From: Gymnopilus junonius
Lineage: Eukaryota; Basidiomycota; Agaricomycetes; Agaricales; Galerinaceae
DNA length: 64,000 bases
Assembly: GCA_015501075.1 (NCBI GenBank)
Contig: JADNYJ010000165.1
Location: forward strand, 1-64,000
Direction of reading: 5' to 3'
Shown: positions 11,457-22,496 of the stretch, one piece after another
Layout: every line of letters starts with the position of its first letter
Position numbering within the stretch: position 1 is the first letter of the stretch
Notes under the pieces: generated by a model
Database searches by the model: none
What the model saw: the letters and a program-made list of their open reading frames with translations, nothing else
What the model was told of the DNA's origin: nothing
Program-made: the position numbers and the translations under genes

Positions 11457-12888
11457 CTAATACAATACCGCATTTATTTCATTTTGTGTGACAAGTCGTC
11501 GTATTTGATTGTCCACAGACATTTCCATCAAATCAGCCCAATGTTCCTCCACCTGAACCTCCATATCAAAGTTGACACGATCAGCAAAATTCGCGAGCAG
11601 TAAAATGTATTTTGAGGAATATACGGAATAGGGTCGTCTTTACCGCGTCCACAGCAGATTCTAATGACTTTCATGGGTCGTGGTTGGTAGCCGTTGCTGG
11701 TATTAGTACCCTCGTCCTGGGAGAGTGAAGCAAAGAAATTTGGGATAAACGTCCATGGGAAGGCGCCTTTTCCGTGCCACTGGAAAATTTGAAGCGAAGC
11801 GAGTAGCGGTTCTATAGAAGCGGGTGCCGGGCTATCGATGGTTGGAAGGTGGCCTATGAGAGTATGGTAGAAGGTATCCAGATCGCCTTTATGGTGCCAG
11901 AGACTGAGCTCTTCCAGTAAGGGCATCACCTGAACTATACGAACCAAATCTTCGCCCGAATAATCCGTCTCTTCAATCGTAAAACTTTCCAATGCACATG
12001 AAGTTGAAGAGCGAGTGACAAACGGGATGAGCTGGTCAGCACGGAGCTCAACGTCATCACAACCATGAATGACCAATTCTTTCAAACCCGGGACAGTGAC
12101 GTTGTCGAAAAAGAGCGCCTCGGATTCGTCGCACGCAATCCCAACATCCAGAATCTCAAGTTGAGTATGCGTTACATGCATATATGCGTCGACTTCCGCC
12201 TCCATGGATGGAGGATGACCATGCCAAAAACGCATTTTTGCAGGTTAAAGGCCAGTCGGAGAATTTGGAGAGCCCGGTCGACGGGTACGCGACACGCGGA
12301 AATGTTGGTGACCTGCGTCCAGTTGAATTTGAGAGGGTTCCAAAAAATATCGCCCGAGTCGAGAGTTTGAGGTGCGACTTTGGATAATGGGAGAATAAAA
12401 TCGGCAGAGTCGATTGGAGCCACTGTGAGTGTACGCAGGGTGGAAGAGACGCAAGAAGAGTCGTTGAAACGAGCCAGCAAGGAGGAAGGCATCCACAGGT
12501 ACAGCGAATACCAATGATCGCAATGTCGATTGATGATATCAATTAGGCGATGGACATGATGAAGGAGATGACGGTGTTTCTTTGTAACATAGAATGAGAA
12601 TGAGATGGATAAAGGAAGCTTTCCGGAACGGCTAATCCAGTCTTCTGCGAGTTGAATGCGTGTCTCCAACATCTCGGTCTCGTAAATGTTGATTCTCAAC
12701 TTTATCCAGATCTGGGGCGTTGACCAGGCGATTTGGCGCCATCTTCTACATACAGCGCCAAGCGTAAACGGAAACTGTTTCGGAGGAAACTGGGCTATGT
12801 AGAATTCGAAAACGTTTGACATGATTTCAACGGGCAAGCGTTCAGTAATGAAAGGGCTTGCGAGGTGATTTTGTGCGTCCTGCATCAT
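11457..12888 (-). CDS. F-box protein, family A, fuller minus-strand copy
   Basis: The N-terminus carries the F-box (ERLPVEIMSNVFEFYIAQFP and AVCRRWRQIAWSTPQIWIKL, about residues 15-60). The rest is leucine-rich with family segments such as DSADFILPLSKVAPQTL and ELRADQLIPFVTRSSTS. Two apparent one-base losses break the frame. One is in the A5 run at 12,226-12,230 (T5 on the coding strand); restoring one T joins the two halves seamlessly. The other is near 11,600, after which the natural tail reads FADRVNFDMEVQVEEHWADL and ends at 11,457. Total length would be about 475 residues. It lies upstream of the family B copy on the same strand, repeating the A-then-B order seen at 3.1-6.6 kb. Confidence 0.65.
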
Positions 12889-14464
12889 GCAAAGTCGTCA
12901 AGAAGTATGTGGTTGAGAAATAACGACGTGGAACACTGTAACTTGTGTGCAAACAGGTAAAGAGGAAAAATTTTAAGGAAGCGAAAATCAAACTCAGGGG
13001 CAACTTGAAGGACCAAAGGCGACGAGGTCAGAAAATAACACTGTTAAACACTAGTCTTCATGTCCATTGTTTGACCCTTTGGTTCAATGTTGCCAACGTT
13101 ACATATCAACTTGAGGCTCTTCTCTGCTCACTTTGCATCTTATCAGCGTCATATTATTATAATTCTGGGACCTGAACTCCAATATCTTTGACTACCAAGT
13201 CATAGGAATTTCGAGGTTGATTTTGGTACGTGTTTTTTGACTAAAACACTTTTTGTTAAACGCGTACACGATTCAAACACGATCGCAGATGTATCCTTGC
13301 CTGCATCAGTATAACGTCGATCCAGCCCCAAATCCTGGTGTGTGAGCTCTCATAATATGCAGCTTAGCGTTGACTGTGATCAAGACTCAAGAATTATGAC
13401 GCATTGTCAGGGTTTAATGGCGCCTCGTCCAAGTTCTCGTCTGCCCATCCAAATTCGGGGCTTCTTTCACCGTGTAATCCTAGTGAGGATCGCTAACTCA
13501 CATACTGCACATACAACTCGGGAGGAATCCGGATTCTGGAGCCTGGACTCAGATCAACAATATCACGAGATCATTGCGACGAGGTCAGAAAATAACAGCG
13601 CCAAATTATCACCCCTTGACTCTTTCCACGTGTTGTTGTCCGCTGGCCCAGCAAGTACAACTACTTCGATGTAATACCGCCTCTGATTTTGAATGCATAG
13701 GCATATCATGGTATATTGTTTGTTTTACTAGTGAACTCCTTATTTACACAGTACTTGCTGCTCACTCCAACTGAATTTTCAGGTGTCCCGGCCAAGTCGG
13801 ATTTTCCACAGTCGCTCATGATATGGAGTGCGCCGATCCTCTTTGAGTTTTCCCGTAAGTTGTATTAACATGCTCCTTTTGGTTTATTTTATTAACCTAG
13901 ACAATCTGGAATGCGATTGATCTTGCGCTAAAAGTAGGTTCTAGTGCAGTCAACTGTCACGGCCTTCTAAACCGAACATGGGATTCACCTGATCCTCAGA
14001 TTGGTGTGTAGTGCCACAACGTTAACTCGAACTCGGCGCCAATGTTCAGCACCCTCAGTTCCAAAATTTATCTCCGGCGTCTAAATCAGGTGATAATTTT
14101 GGGAGATGGGTTATTCTGAACGTCCCTATCGATGACGATTCAAACGGACTTCAATGAATCTCAAACCTGATCACGATAACGTGTTCCGAACAACGAAAAC
14201 GTAACCACGGGTCTTCACTCCACCATTTTTACCAGAAATGAACTTCTGTGTCGAGGCAAAAATTGGAACCGAAATACAAGGCAAGTAATCATAACTCTTC
14301 CGATTTCGAACTGCTTGGCTTTCGCGATAGAGGTGCTAAATTTACTCATCATGCATACTTGTTAAATTCAGGAACCATTATACAACACCAAAATCATATA
14401 AGACGAACCGACTCTGGACATGATTTCTCTTCTATTACATTTGCTACTAGCAACTAACTTGGCA
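12889..14464. other. Stretch without a supported gene
   Basis: I see only short open frames on both strands, none with family features. The only structure found is a 22-base direct repeat beginning GCGACGAGGTCAG at 13,019-13,040 and 13,576-13,597. The promoter of the protease gene at 14,465 must lie at the right end. Confidence 0.4.
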
Positions 14465-16349
14465 ATGATTTTTCTATATCTTCTTCTCGCCTTCTCTACC
14501 AGCGTTTTCGCCAATCCGGTCTTGGTGACCAGGTCTCCCATTACATTGCCCCTGTCCCGCATAGTCAACTTCACGAGCGCCCACAACCTTGTTCAGCATG
14601 ATCGAGCTCGTGCGCGTATGTTGAAGGCCAAAGGCGAATCTCAAGGAACTGCACGGAGGGCAATATTCAACACCCATGAACCAATCACCAATCAAGCGGT
14701 AGCATATGTTGCTTCCGTTGGTGTTGGAAGTCCTGCGACGACTTGTAAGTCTTTTCTTAGAATGAAAGAGTATGGACGCCGATTGACTCTGCTTGCATTT
14801 CCCAGATCAGTTACTTGTCGATACTGGAAGGTTGGCTCAAGTTCCGTCTCACGCCGGTTTTTCTCATTTACATAATCGTTTGCAGTTCAAACACTTGGGT
14901 GGGTGCTGGCAGCATGGGCTACAAGCAAACCAGCACCAGTCACAACACTGGTGATTCAGTGGTGCGTCGTGTCATCTATTACCTTCCATACCAAGACGTT
15001 ATTGATCATCATGTTGTCGTTACAGTCGGTTTCTTACGGGTCAGGATCTTTCTCTGGTATGTTACATTGTTCACCAGGAATTTCGTTAAGAAACAACCCT
15101 CTCACTCCGTCCCTCTGAAGGTGAGGAATATACAGACCAAGTTTCAGTTGGACGTGGTCTTGAAATCACCAATCAATCAATCGGGTCGCGTTGACGGTGT
15201 GGAAACCCTTCCTTATCCCAAATTGTGTATGACTAACTAACACATTGGCTCTCGTCATCTTTCTAGTCTAAGGGACTAAGTGGCTTTGACGGCATATTAG
15301 GGTACGTACCTCACCTCTCTTGATCTCTCTGACGTGTCACTTGAATATGTGTTATGTAGATTGGGCCCGACGGATCTCACTCAAGGCACTTTATCCTCGG
15401 GCTCGATCATCCCACCGTAACAGATAACCTGTTTAACCAAGGCTAATCTTTGCACACGAGATTGGCGTCTCTTTCGAGCCCACTGCCACTTCTCCAAATG
15501 AAAATGGGGAGATTACATGGGGTGCGTACACGCTTTGCTTTGAGCTCTGCCACCTTCCGCCTTCCTGACGCGGCTCCGATTTTATACCCTACCAGGCGGG
15601 ACAAATCTACTGAAATACTTTTTACCTATCACGTACATGTGCGTCTAGATCTAGCGCTGTACTCATTTTACAATATTCTGACTTATGACCTCTGATCATA
15701 CGACAGTCCTATTACCAACACCGCTCCTGCCAAATATTATTGGGGAATTGACCAGTCTATTCGCTATGGGCCTTCTACGACATTTTATCCACGACAGCTG
15801 GGATTGTAGACACAGGTAAGCGCTCCTTTTGTCCATGAAATTTGGATAGAGAAAAAAGCCTATGGCCTCCACAGGTACTACGCTTATTGGACTAGCACGG
15901 ATGCTTACAATAAATATCAAAATGCTACCGGAAGTACAGTCGACCCCAATGTTGGGCTTTTGGCTCTCCCGAGTTCCAAGTACTCTAGCTTGAAGAGCCT
16001 CTATTTTACCACTGGCGGCGTACGTTCCCTCCCACTTGCATGCACGATCGTCTGATACTTACATTCACCCTCACCTTCCTTAAATTATCTTTTATCGGAA
16101 TTCATATGGCAGAAAACGTTTGAGTTAATACCAAACGCACAAATATGGCCTCGCTCGCTCAACTCCGAGATCGGAGGCGCGTCTGGAATGATATATCTCG
16201 TTATCCACGACCTGGAGTCCCCTAGTGGGCAAGGTCTGGACTTCATCAACGGTTTAACTTTCCTTGAGAGGTTTTATTCCGTGTACGATTCTGAAAATGG
16301 AAGGGTGGGACTTGCAAATACACTTTGGACGATGGAGGAGGTAAATTAG
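14465..16349 (+). CDS. Secreted pepsin-family (A1) aspartic protease
   Basis: This is a polyporopepsin-like secreted endoprotease. The start at 14,465 gives a clean signal peptide (MIFLYLLLAFSTSVFA, cleavage before NP); an ATG at 14,420 is also in frame. A propeptide follows, then the first catalytic motif LLVDTGSSNTWVG and the flap VSYGSGSFSG. Later come SGFDGILGLGPTDLTQG, GLIFAHEIGVSFEP, the second catalytic motif TAGIVDTGTTLI, and the C-terminal FINGLTFLERFYSVYD. At least nine short introns are needed; the first donors are at 14,745 and in the GGAAG-GTTGG junction near 14,830. Three apparent one-base losses interrupt the frame: the G run at 15,183-15,185, the T run at 15,783-15,786, and about 15,889. 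Both catalytic aspartates are present, so the gene was functional very recently or the losses are assembly errors. Confidence 0.78.
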
Positions 16350-16735
16350 TTGAATCACGGCCATATTGCATTGTATTTAGTCCACGGCCTATTTTTAGGA
16401 CACCCATTTTCCGCTGGCGCTCAACTAGAGCTAGGTGATAGCTCCACTCAGTTGTCCATGACATCGCATTCATTCTCTCCGATGTCCAATGTCAATGGTC
16501 ATATCGACGGTATCAGGCTACGAACACTGTGACCTCTGCGGTTTGTGATGAGAGTGCCCAAGGCGATGGCTAAACCAGTCGTTTGGTTCCGAAGGCAAGG
16601 CGGATACGCCAAATTCTGGGAAACACCTCACACTACACCTGTCAGACCTTCGAAGCTTTATTGACAGGGCCTCGATCGTGACTAACTGGCCAGACGCTTT
16701 CTTGCCTCTTATCGATCACACACTCTTAACAAAGT

Positions 16736-18018
16736 ATGCCGACAGTTGCGACGACCCGCTTGACCCAAGAGCCCAAGCATATGCGCATTCCTCTCAGCGA
16801 GATGGTTCCTCGCTACACCGTACCCCGCTTGGTAGTCTCCCATGACTATATCGTCGTAACACTTGGAACACGGGCCTTTGCCTATACGCTACAGGGCCAT
16901 CTAATCCACTCTTTTGACTGTAACGGTCCTGGCTCAGACAGAGAGGCTCAAGTCTACCAGGACACTCTTTTCACCTGGTATGATGGCAAGAAATGTGAGG
17001 TCTGGACCTCCTCAGCGGTGAACTTATCAGTACAATATCTATTGGAGAGTTTCAACCTTATCCATCGTCAATCTGGAGCTTGGGGAAGGGGAGGATAGCA
17101 CACTAACAAAAACGTGGCCAAAAGAGCCATTTCTTGTGACGAGTAGCAGGAGTTATCCCCTTCATCCTCAGGCAATCATTTTATGGAGAGTGCCACGCAT
17201 CGGAGAACGCAATCCTAACACAGGCAATCATGTAAGTACACAGTGGGCTACATAAAGCAAATATATAAATTTATGATTACTACATCTCAGGATACTAGCG
17301 AAATTACACACGAGTATAGCAAAATGTACACCACTCTGCACAGATTTGGAGTTATGACTGCTAAGGGCAGAATTGCTATCACTGGGGGTTTCAATGGTAC
17401 TGTTGGCGTTTGGGATATCATCACTGGAGAGTGTCAGTGGTTTCTCATTGGACATAAAAAAGCGGGTCGGTGACCAGTTTTTGCTTATTCTGGATTCCAT
17501 TTTTCTAATTTGCTCATAGTGTCAGCTGTTAATTTTGACTCGTGCCAAATATATTCGGGCTCAGAAGACAGTACAGTGCGAATATGGGACATGCAAACGG
17601 GCGAATGTCGCCACATCCTGGAATCTCACACAAAATATATCACAGGAATAGGAATTTCTCCTTCTTTTTTGCTGTCTTGCGATACTCATTGGACGCTATG
17701 CATATGGGACCCCGTTTCATACAAGTTGAATTACCAAATTTTAGACTTCGACCTCGGGTGGGTTACAAAATATTTTGAGCATGATGGCCGTAGACTCCTT
17801 TTTTGCAACAAATATTCTCTCGAGCTTCGGAATGTCCTCGACAACAGAGTGGTGCATGTTTTTCCCGAGTTGCAGGACGTAGAGCACATCATTGCCTATA
17901 GATTTGTGGGCAAGTTTTGGTAGCTCTTGTCAACCAGTTGGAAGACCTTCCTTGGATTGACGTATGGGAGTTTATGGACTGGGATGACGCGGGAGAGGAA
18001 AGGTCAGAGTTGAATTAG
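16736..18018 (+). CDS. WD40-repeat protein, Cdc4-like, possibly truncated or disturbed
   Basis: Several WD40 blades are visible, for example GGFNGTVGVWDIITGECQWF and GSEDSTVRIWDMQTGECRHI followed by SCDTHWTLCIWDP. The spacing resembles the propeller of Cdc4/Fbw7-type F-box adaptors. No F-box is found upstream, and the first frame (MPTVATTRLTQEPKHMRIPL) begins after a region with no coding signal. Introns are visible near 17,230-17,290 and 17,473-17,520. The frame slips near 17,010, 17,090 and 17,910, and the natural C-terminus reads EDLPWIDVWEFMDWDDA before the stop at 18,016. It may be a decayed F-box/WD40 gene or an intact short propeller with base-call errors. Confidence 0.55.
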
Positions 18019-18184
18019 CTGGCTTTCAAAAAAATCTGGAAATTACTCGGCTTCCAATACATGTTATGTACGGTACATACAAATCAAATTTTAGAGTGTT
18101 TCATGAGACCCACGGGTTTCAATAGGATTGGCCTGAGATTTCATTGAAAGCTTATTAGCTGCGTCTTGTATTAAATCGACATTA

Positions 18185-19941
18185 TCACCCTGAAGCCTCA
18201 CGGGGTGCCCAAGGAAACGCCTCGTCATCATAACCAACCTTCATCCCGTATCCTTTACCCATCTCAACATCTGCAATTTTGCCATCCGTATTTCTCGTTA
18301 TTCTCGCAGTCAGATACGGTGGGTATAGCTTTGCCACATTGGTTATCGACTCCAAACCAGGGACGACGTCTGCGAGTTCTCTGGCGTAGGAAGCAAATGT
18401 AGCTTGATCTATGCGGGACTTTGGGTTGTATTCGATGCCTTGGTGGTACAGGTGCTTGAGGTAGGGAAGGCGTTGAGATCATTTGCGATGGGAATCTGCG
18501 TAGGGAAGTGAGGCCATGCTATATGATACCGGATGGAAATATCATTATTAAATCACACTTACAAAAGAGCCAAGGGGGAAACAAGACCCGTGGAACGCCA
18601 GTTCCTCCAAATTCGGAGTAGCGCGCGCGATGGAATGCATGAAGCTGTCGAATATGGATTGGGATTCCCTCCTCCTTGCCTGGTGAAATGTCCCATCGAC
18701 ACGTTCGAACCACAGGCCACCTTCGATGTGTTTGTTCCTGTTGCTAGAGGAGGCAACTTGGCCGATTCCCAGACTTCTGAGGCGTAGAAGGGGACGCGGG
18801 AGGAGGGCGCGGAGGAGGTAAGGGATTTGGGTATTGATGCTCCTGTAGATGGAGAGAGTGAGGAGTTGCGGCAGGAGAGGTACCAGTGGGCGGACGTCTT
18901 GCCATTGTGCCTGAGAATTAGAATCAGTGATCAGTTATATTATGCAGACCAAGGTGGTTAAGACGGCTTTAATTACGTACCCTGAGGTGTGAAAGATTGG
19001 GGAGGAACCCATGAGGCAATTCGGGTGTGAACCAGCAAGTCCCATCGTCCATGAGATTTGAGGCAATATTGAGATACTCAATGGAGGGATGACGCTCAAA
19101 AAATGCCATGGACTGCATGGTATCTGTCTCTGTGAACGTCGATAAGGTCAGTGATCGTAAAACAGGCAGATCAAGTTCAAAGATGGGCGAAGTAGAAGTA
19201 GAGTCAACGTAGCCTGGCCCTAATTCAAGAGCGTTCAGCGAAGCTGAAAGGAAGCGAATATGTTTGAAAAGTTTGTTAGTTACTGATGCTTCTAGTGTAA
19301 GATCCTGAAATCGAATCGCGAGACTTGTGATATCCTACAGCAGCGAATATTAGTTATAATAGCAGGACCAAGGTCAAATTACTTACAGAAACCTGAACAA
19401 TACCTGACTCCTCGATCCAAGTGTCGTCAGAGTATTCCGCAAAGTTTTCAAGCATGAGGCAGCGGAGTCGAGGACAATTGAGCTTCAACTTCATAGAGAA
19501 TGCCTTTGAAAACATCCCAAATCCTCTAACTGGTTCTAAGGCTCTTTGAGGATCGTGATACCAACCCTGCGTAACGTATAAATCCAAAGTGTGGATTAAA
19601 GGCAGGCATCCGCTTGAAATAACTTCCTCCACGCGCCTGATCACATCAGAAGGAGGGTCTTTGGTCCGTATTTCGTAAGATAACTCAGACGTGATGTGTA
19701 GCTCGCGTACAACACGCCCAAATGGTGGGTCGTTCAAGAGCCTCTGTAGGACATGCAGTGCGTTTGTTTCGTTCTTCAGCACTAGTCTGGAGTATAAAAG
19801 TGGTAGGGCGAACTCCGAGATGCTTTGATTGGTTAATGCCAGAGCTAGTAGTTTGGAAGGCGCTGCATAAAGTGGTAGGTGGGCTGCTATAAGAGGGTAT
19901 ATTTCCGGTAGAAGATCGTCAAAGAAGCCTTGTGGGACCAT
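18185..19941 (-). CDS. F-box-like/LRR-type protein, family B, third copy
   Basis: The four exons follow the same plan as the copy at 4,822. Landmarks are LLALALTNQSISEFALPLLY, CPRLRCLMLENFAEYSDDTW, LSASLNALELGPGYVDSTST, LEELAFHGSCFPLGSF and GKGYGMKVGYDDEAFPWAP. The N-terminus is the short MVPQGFFDDLLPEIYPLIAA. One apparent base is missing in the GG at 18,469-18,470 (CC on the coding strand) at the start of exon 4; adding a C restores the conserved NDLNALPYLKHLY sequence. Everything else is open, so this copy is probably functional. It is not accompanied by a family A gene. Confidence 0.72.
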
Positions 19942-20345
19942 GGTAATAGAAAGGTGGTCCTGGGTTCAGACGGAGTAGTACTTCAGTAGTACTTGTTAAG
20001 GATCAGGTTGAAAGAGTGAAGCCAGAAGCCAAATCACGGTCGATGAAAAAAAAATTATAGGACACACAATTTACTAGAACGGAGTGTGTTCAAACGGCGG
20101 GAAATGCCTTTGAGTAGATGATGCTGACTGAGACGGAAGTCAGTCCGAAGGCAACACGCTCTAAATATAACATCGACAAATACTGCGGAAATATTTGCTC
20201 TTCCCACTTTGCTTCGACCAGAACCTCAACGCAATTCCTTCTGCTATTCTATTCCTCTTGCGATAGTACATATTTCCCTGTAATTGGAGAACCGCAGACT
20301 GCTGCTCATGGCTCAGATTTCCAAGCAGAAATTAAAGACGCCGAG

Positions 20346-21505
20346 ATGACCGATTCTACATCTGCTGTGGCTCCTGGTGCTGGTGCTGGCGGCGCCGGTT
20401 CTGCCTCCACCTCAAAAGAAACATCACCATCAACCTCCGCTGGTGCCTCTGCTGTACCAGCTGCCGAAGCTAGACCTAGTGCGGCTGCGATTCCCGGCGA
20501 AACAGGCGAGAAAGTCAAATATGTCAGAATTACGACGCATGGGAAGATGAAGACTTGGATCGCGAATTCACTTCTTTTTTTCGAGGTATAGTCTTCTTTT
20601 TAAACCTTATCCCTTGTAAATTTTACTCAGCTGTGGAATTTTGGTGTATAGGATTTAGACGAGGAAAAATCTGTCGTCTTTCACACATTACCTACGGCCA
20701 TCGATCCATCTACGTACCCGTCTTCATCGTCACCTCAACCAGCAGAGAGATCGGGCGGAGGAAAAGACACGTCCAAGCCTTCGCCTGCTCCAAATACAAG
20801 TATAACCATTACCTCCAAAGCCGCATCTTCCACTACGGACCTCATACCGCGCCTCCTCTCGGTTGTGGAGATCCTCAAGCGGGAGTTCATGAAGAAACTC
20901 GAGGAGAAGAGGAGCCCCAGGATGAAGGGGCTGGAGCAGTATAATGAATTGGGCAGCGTCGAAGCGTTGAGGGTGACGGTTAGCGACGTTGCTGTGGAGA
21001 ATGCAGTAGACGATGCAGGAAAAGGGCAGGGACAGGGACAAGAAGAAGCGGAGAAGCAGAGGTCGGAGAGGATATTGCAGGCGTTGAGTGGGAAGAATTA
21101 GTAAGGACCTTTTTTCCTACGAACTTTCTTTCTCAAGGATTCCCGTCCACTAATTATTGCATTATCTACAGCCCACGTCAATCTCAAACGCCATACATGC
21201 GTATAACGCTCTCCCTCGCCGAGCGTCCGGATCTCGTGGAAAGAGGAGCTACGTATGTCTCATCTTCTTTCTTTTCGTGCTTTCATTTTTCGACTTTTTC
21301 TGACTATTTATTCGTTTGTTATAGATATCAACCACCTGCTATTCGCAAGCTCTCAAATCGGGAAAAGCTCGCGCGAAGAAGAGAGCTAAGAAAGCACAGG
21401 TGTTGGCCTTGGAGGAAGCGAAGAAAGCCATTGGAGAAGCCAGTGCAGAGCCTGCTGCCAGTACCGCTGCTCCAGCTGAGAAGAAAGCCCGATCATAACA
21501 AATGA
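20346..21505 (+). CDS. Alba-like nucleic-acid-binding protein
   Basis: Alba-fold proteins bind RNA or DNA; eukaryotic relatives include the Rpp20/Rpp25 subunits of RNase P/MRP. Four exons (20346-20585, 20652-21100, 21172-21253, 21325-end) join in phase. The N-terminus is a low-complexity Ala/Ser/Gly stretch, then VKYVRITTHGKMKTWI, KSVVFHTLPTAIDPS, LLSVVEILKREFMKKLEE, a polar insert, TPYMRITLSLAERPDLVERG and ATYQPPAIRKLS. As written the end is 21,505. However, the A3 run at 21,355-21,357 seems to lack one A; with it the tail becomes a natural basic GKARAKKRAKKAQVLALEE stretch ending at 21,498. The assignment rests on motif order recognised by eye. A relic of this gene may lie at 2.2 kb. Confidence 0.65.
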
Positions 21506-22496
21506 ATGGCGGGTGCGGGGGTGGGCTTAGGCAACCACGACACTGGACCTAGGCACAGATTCAAGGTCGAATCTCCGTCGACATGAATAAGCCTTTCATT
21601 CGTTCTAGGTGTGAGGATCGATCTGGCCTTTCCTCCGCCTTCCGTTCATCAAAGGCACGCTGCCGCCCTACATCCCTTCTTGGACTTGGGATTCGACAAC
21701 TGCACCACTCACCTGCGACTCAAGTTTTTGTTATATAATATTCCCTCCCTCCTTTCCTCCCTGTTCGCCTTATCGATCGCATTGAGCACTTGTCCCGTAG
21801 CGCAGGCTCCTCCACATGCACACCCTTCCACCTAGCTTTCCTTCTCCGTAGTCGACCTCGCATCGTTCTTTATCTTTCAAGTTGTCATTCTCGCAAACAA
21901 ATTCGGGTGTACCGGGTGGAATCGGCAACGCTCCCCAGCGACCAGTGAGCTGCCGTCGAAGGAAACTTTGCACAGGCGTCGGACGAGTACATCTCACATT
22001 CTATGTGTGGTACCTACTTTCGTCGTCCACGTCTGAATCGACCTGCTTGCCCACACTCGCCCAGTTCACGCCGCGTGCCGTCACTCCACGTGATTCTATA
22101 TTCTGTCACGAATTCTCAAATTAATCCACCACGCGACACCGTCCACGCAGTCAAGGTTCCCATCAGAACTTCGGTCCCCTTCGAATTCAAAGAGAACAAA
22201 TGTTCACGCGGAATATATGGCGCCACCCATTCGTAACTTTCACGCGCCCACCCAAGACTAGACCACGACAATATCTGTGTCATATGGGCTGTGCCCACAG
22301 ACCGCTTGCCGTGCGCAGATAACCGGATAACTGTACAGGTCGTCTATCGGAGTTTTCACCTCTGCACCCTTTACGTACTAGTGTATTTGTCCACGTCTGT
22401 CAGATTTTTCCCGAGAACCGAAGCGGAGACGTTCTTTCTGACTCACTCCTACTCTCCACACTCTGAGAGGTAAAGGGCGTCGTTATCTGTGCAGAA
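21506..22496. other. Intergenic stretch of about 1 kb, no gene seen
   Basis: It contains only short frames without family features. Pyrimidine-rich tracts near 21,735-21,770 and 22,430-22,470 fit a basidiomycete promoter and 5' leader for the F-box gene that begins at 22,497. Confidence 0.4.
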
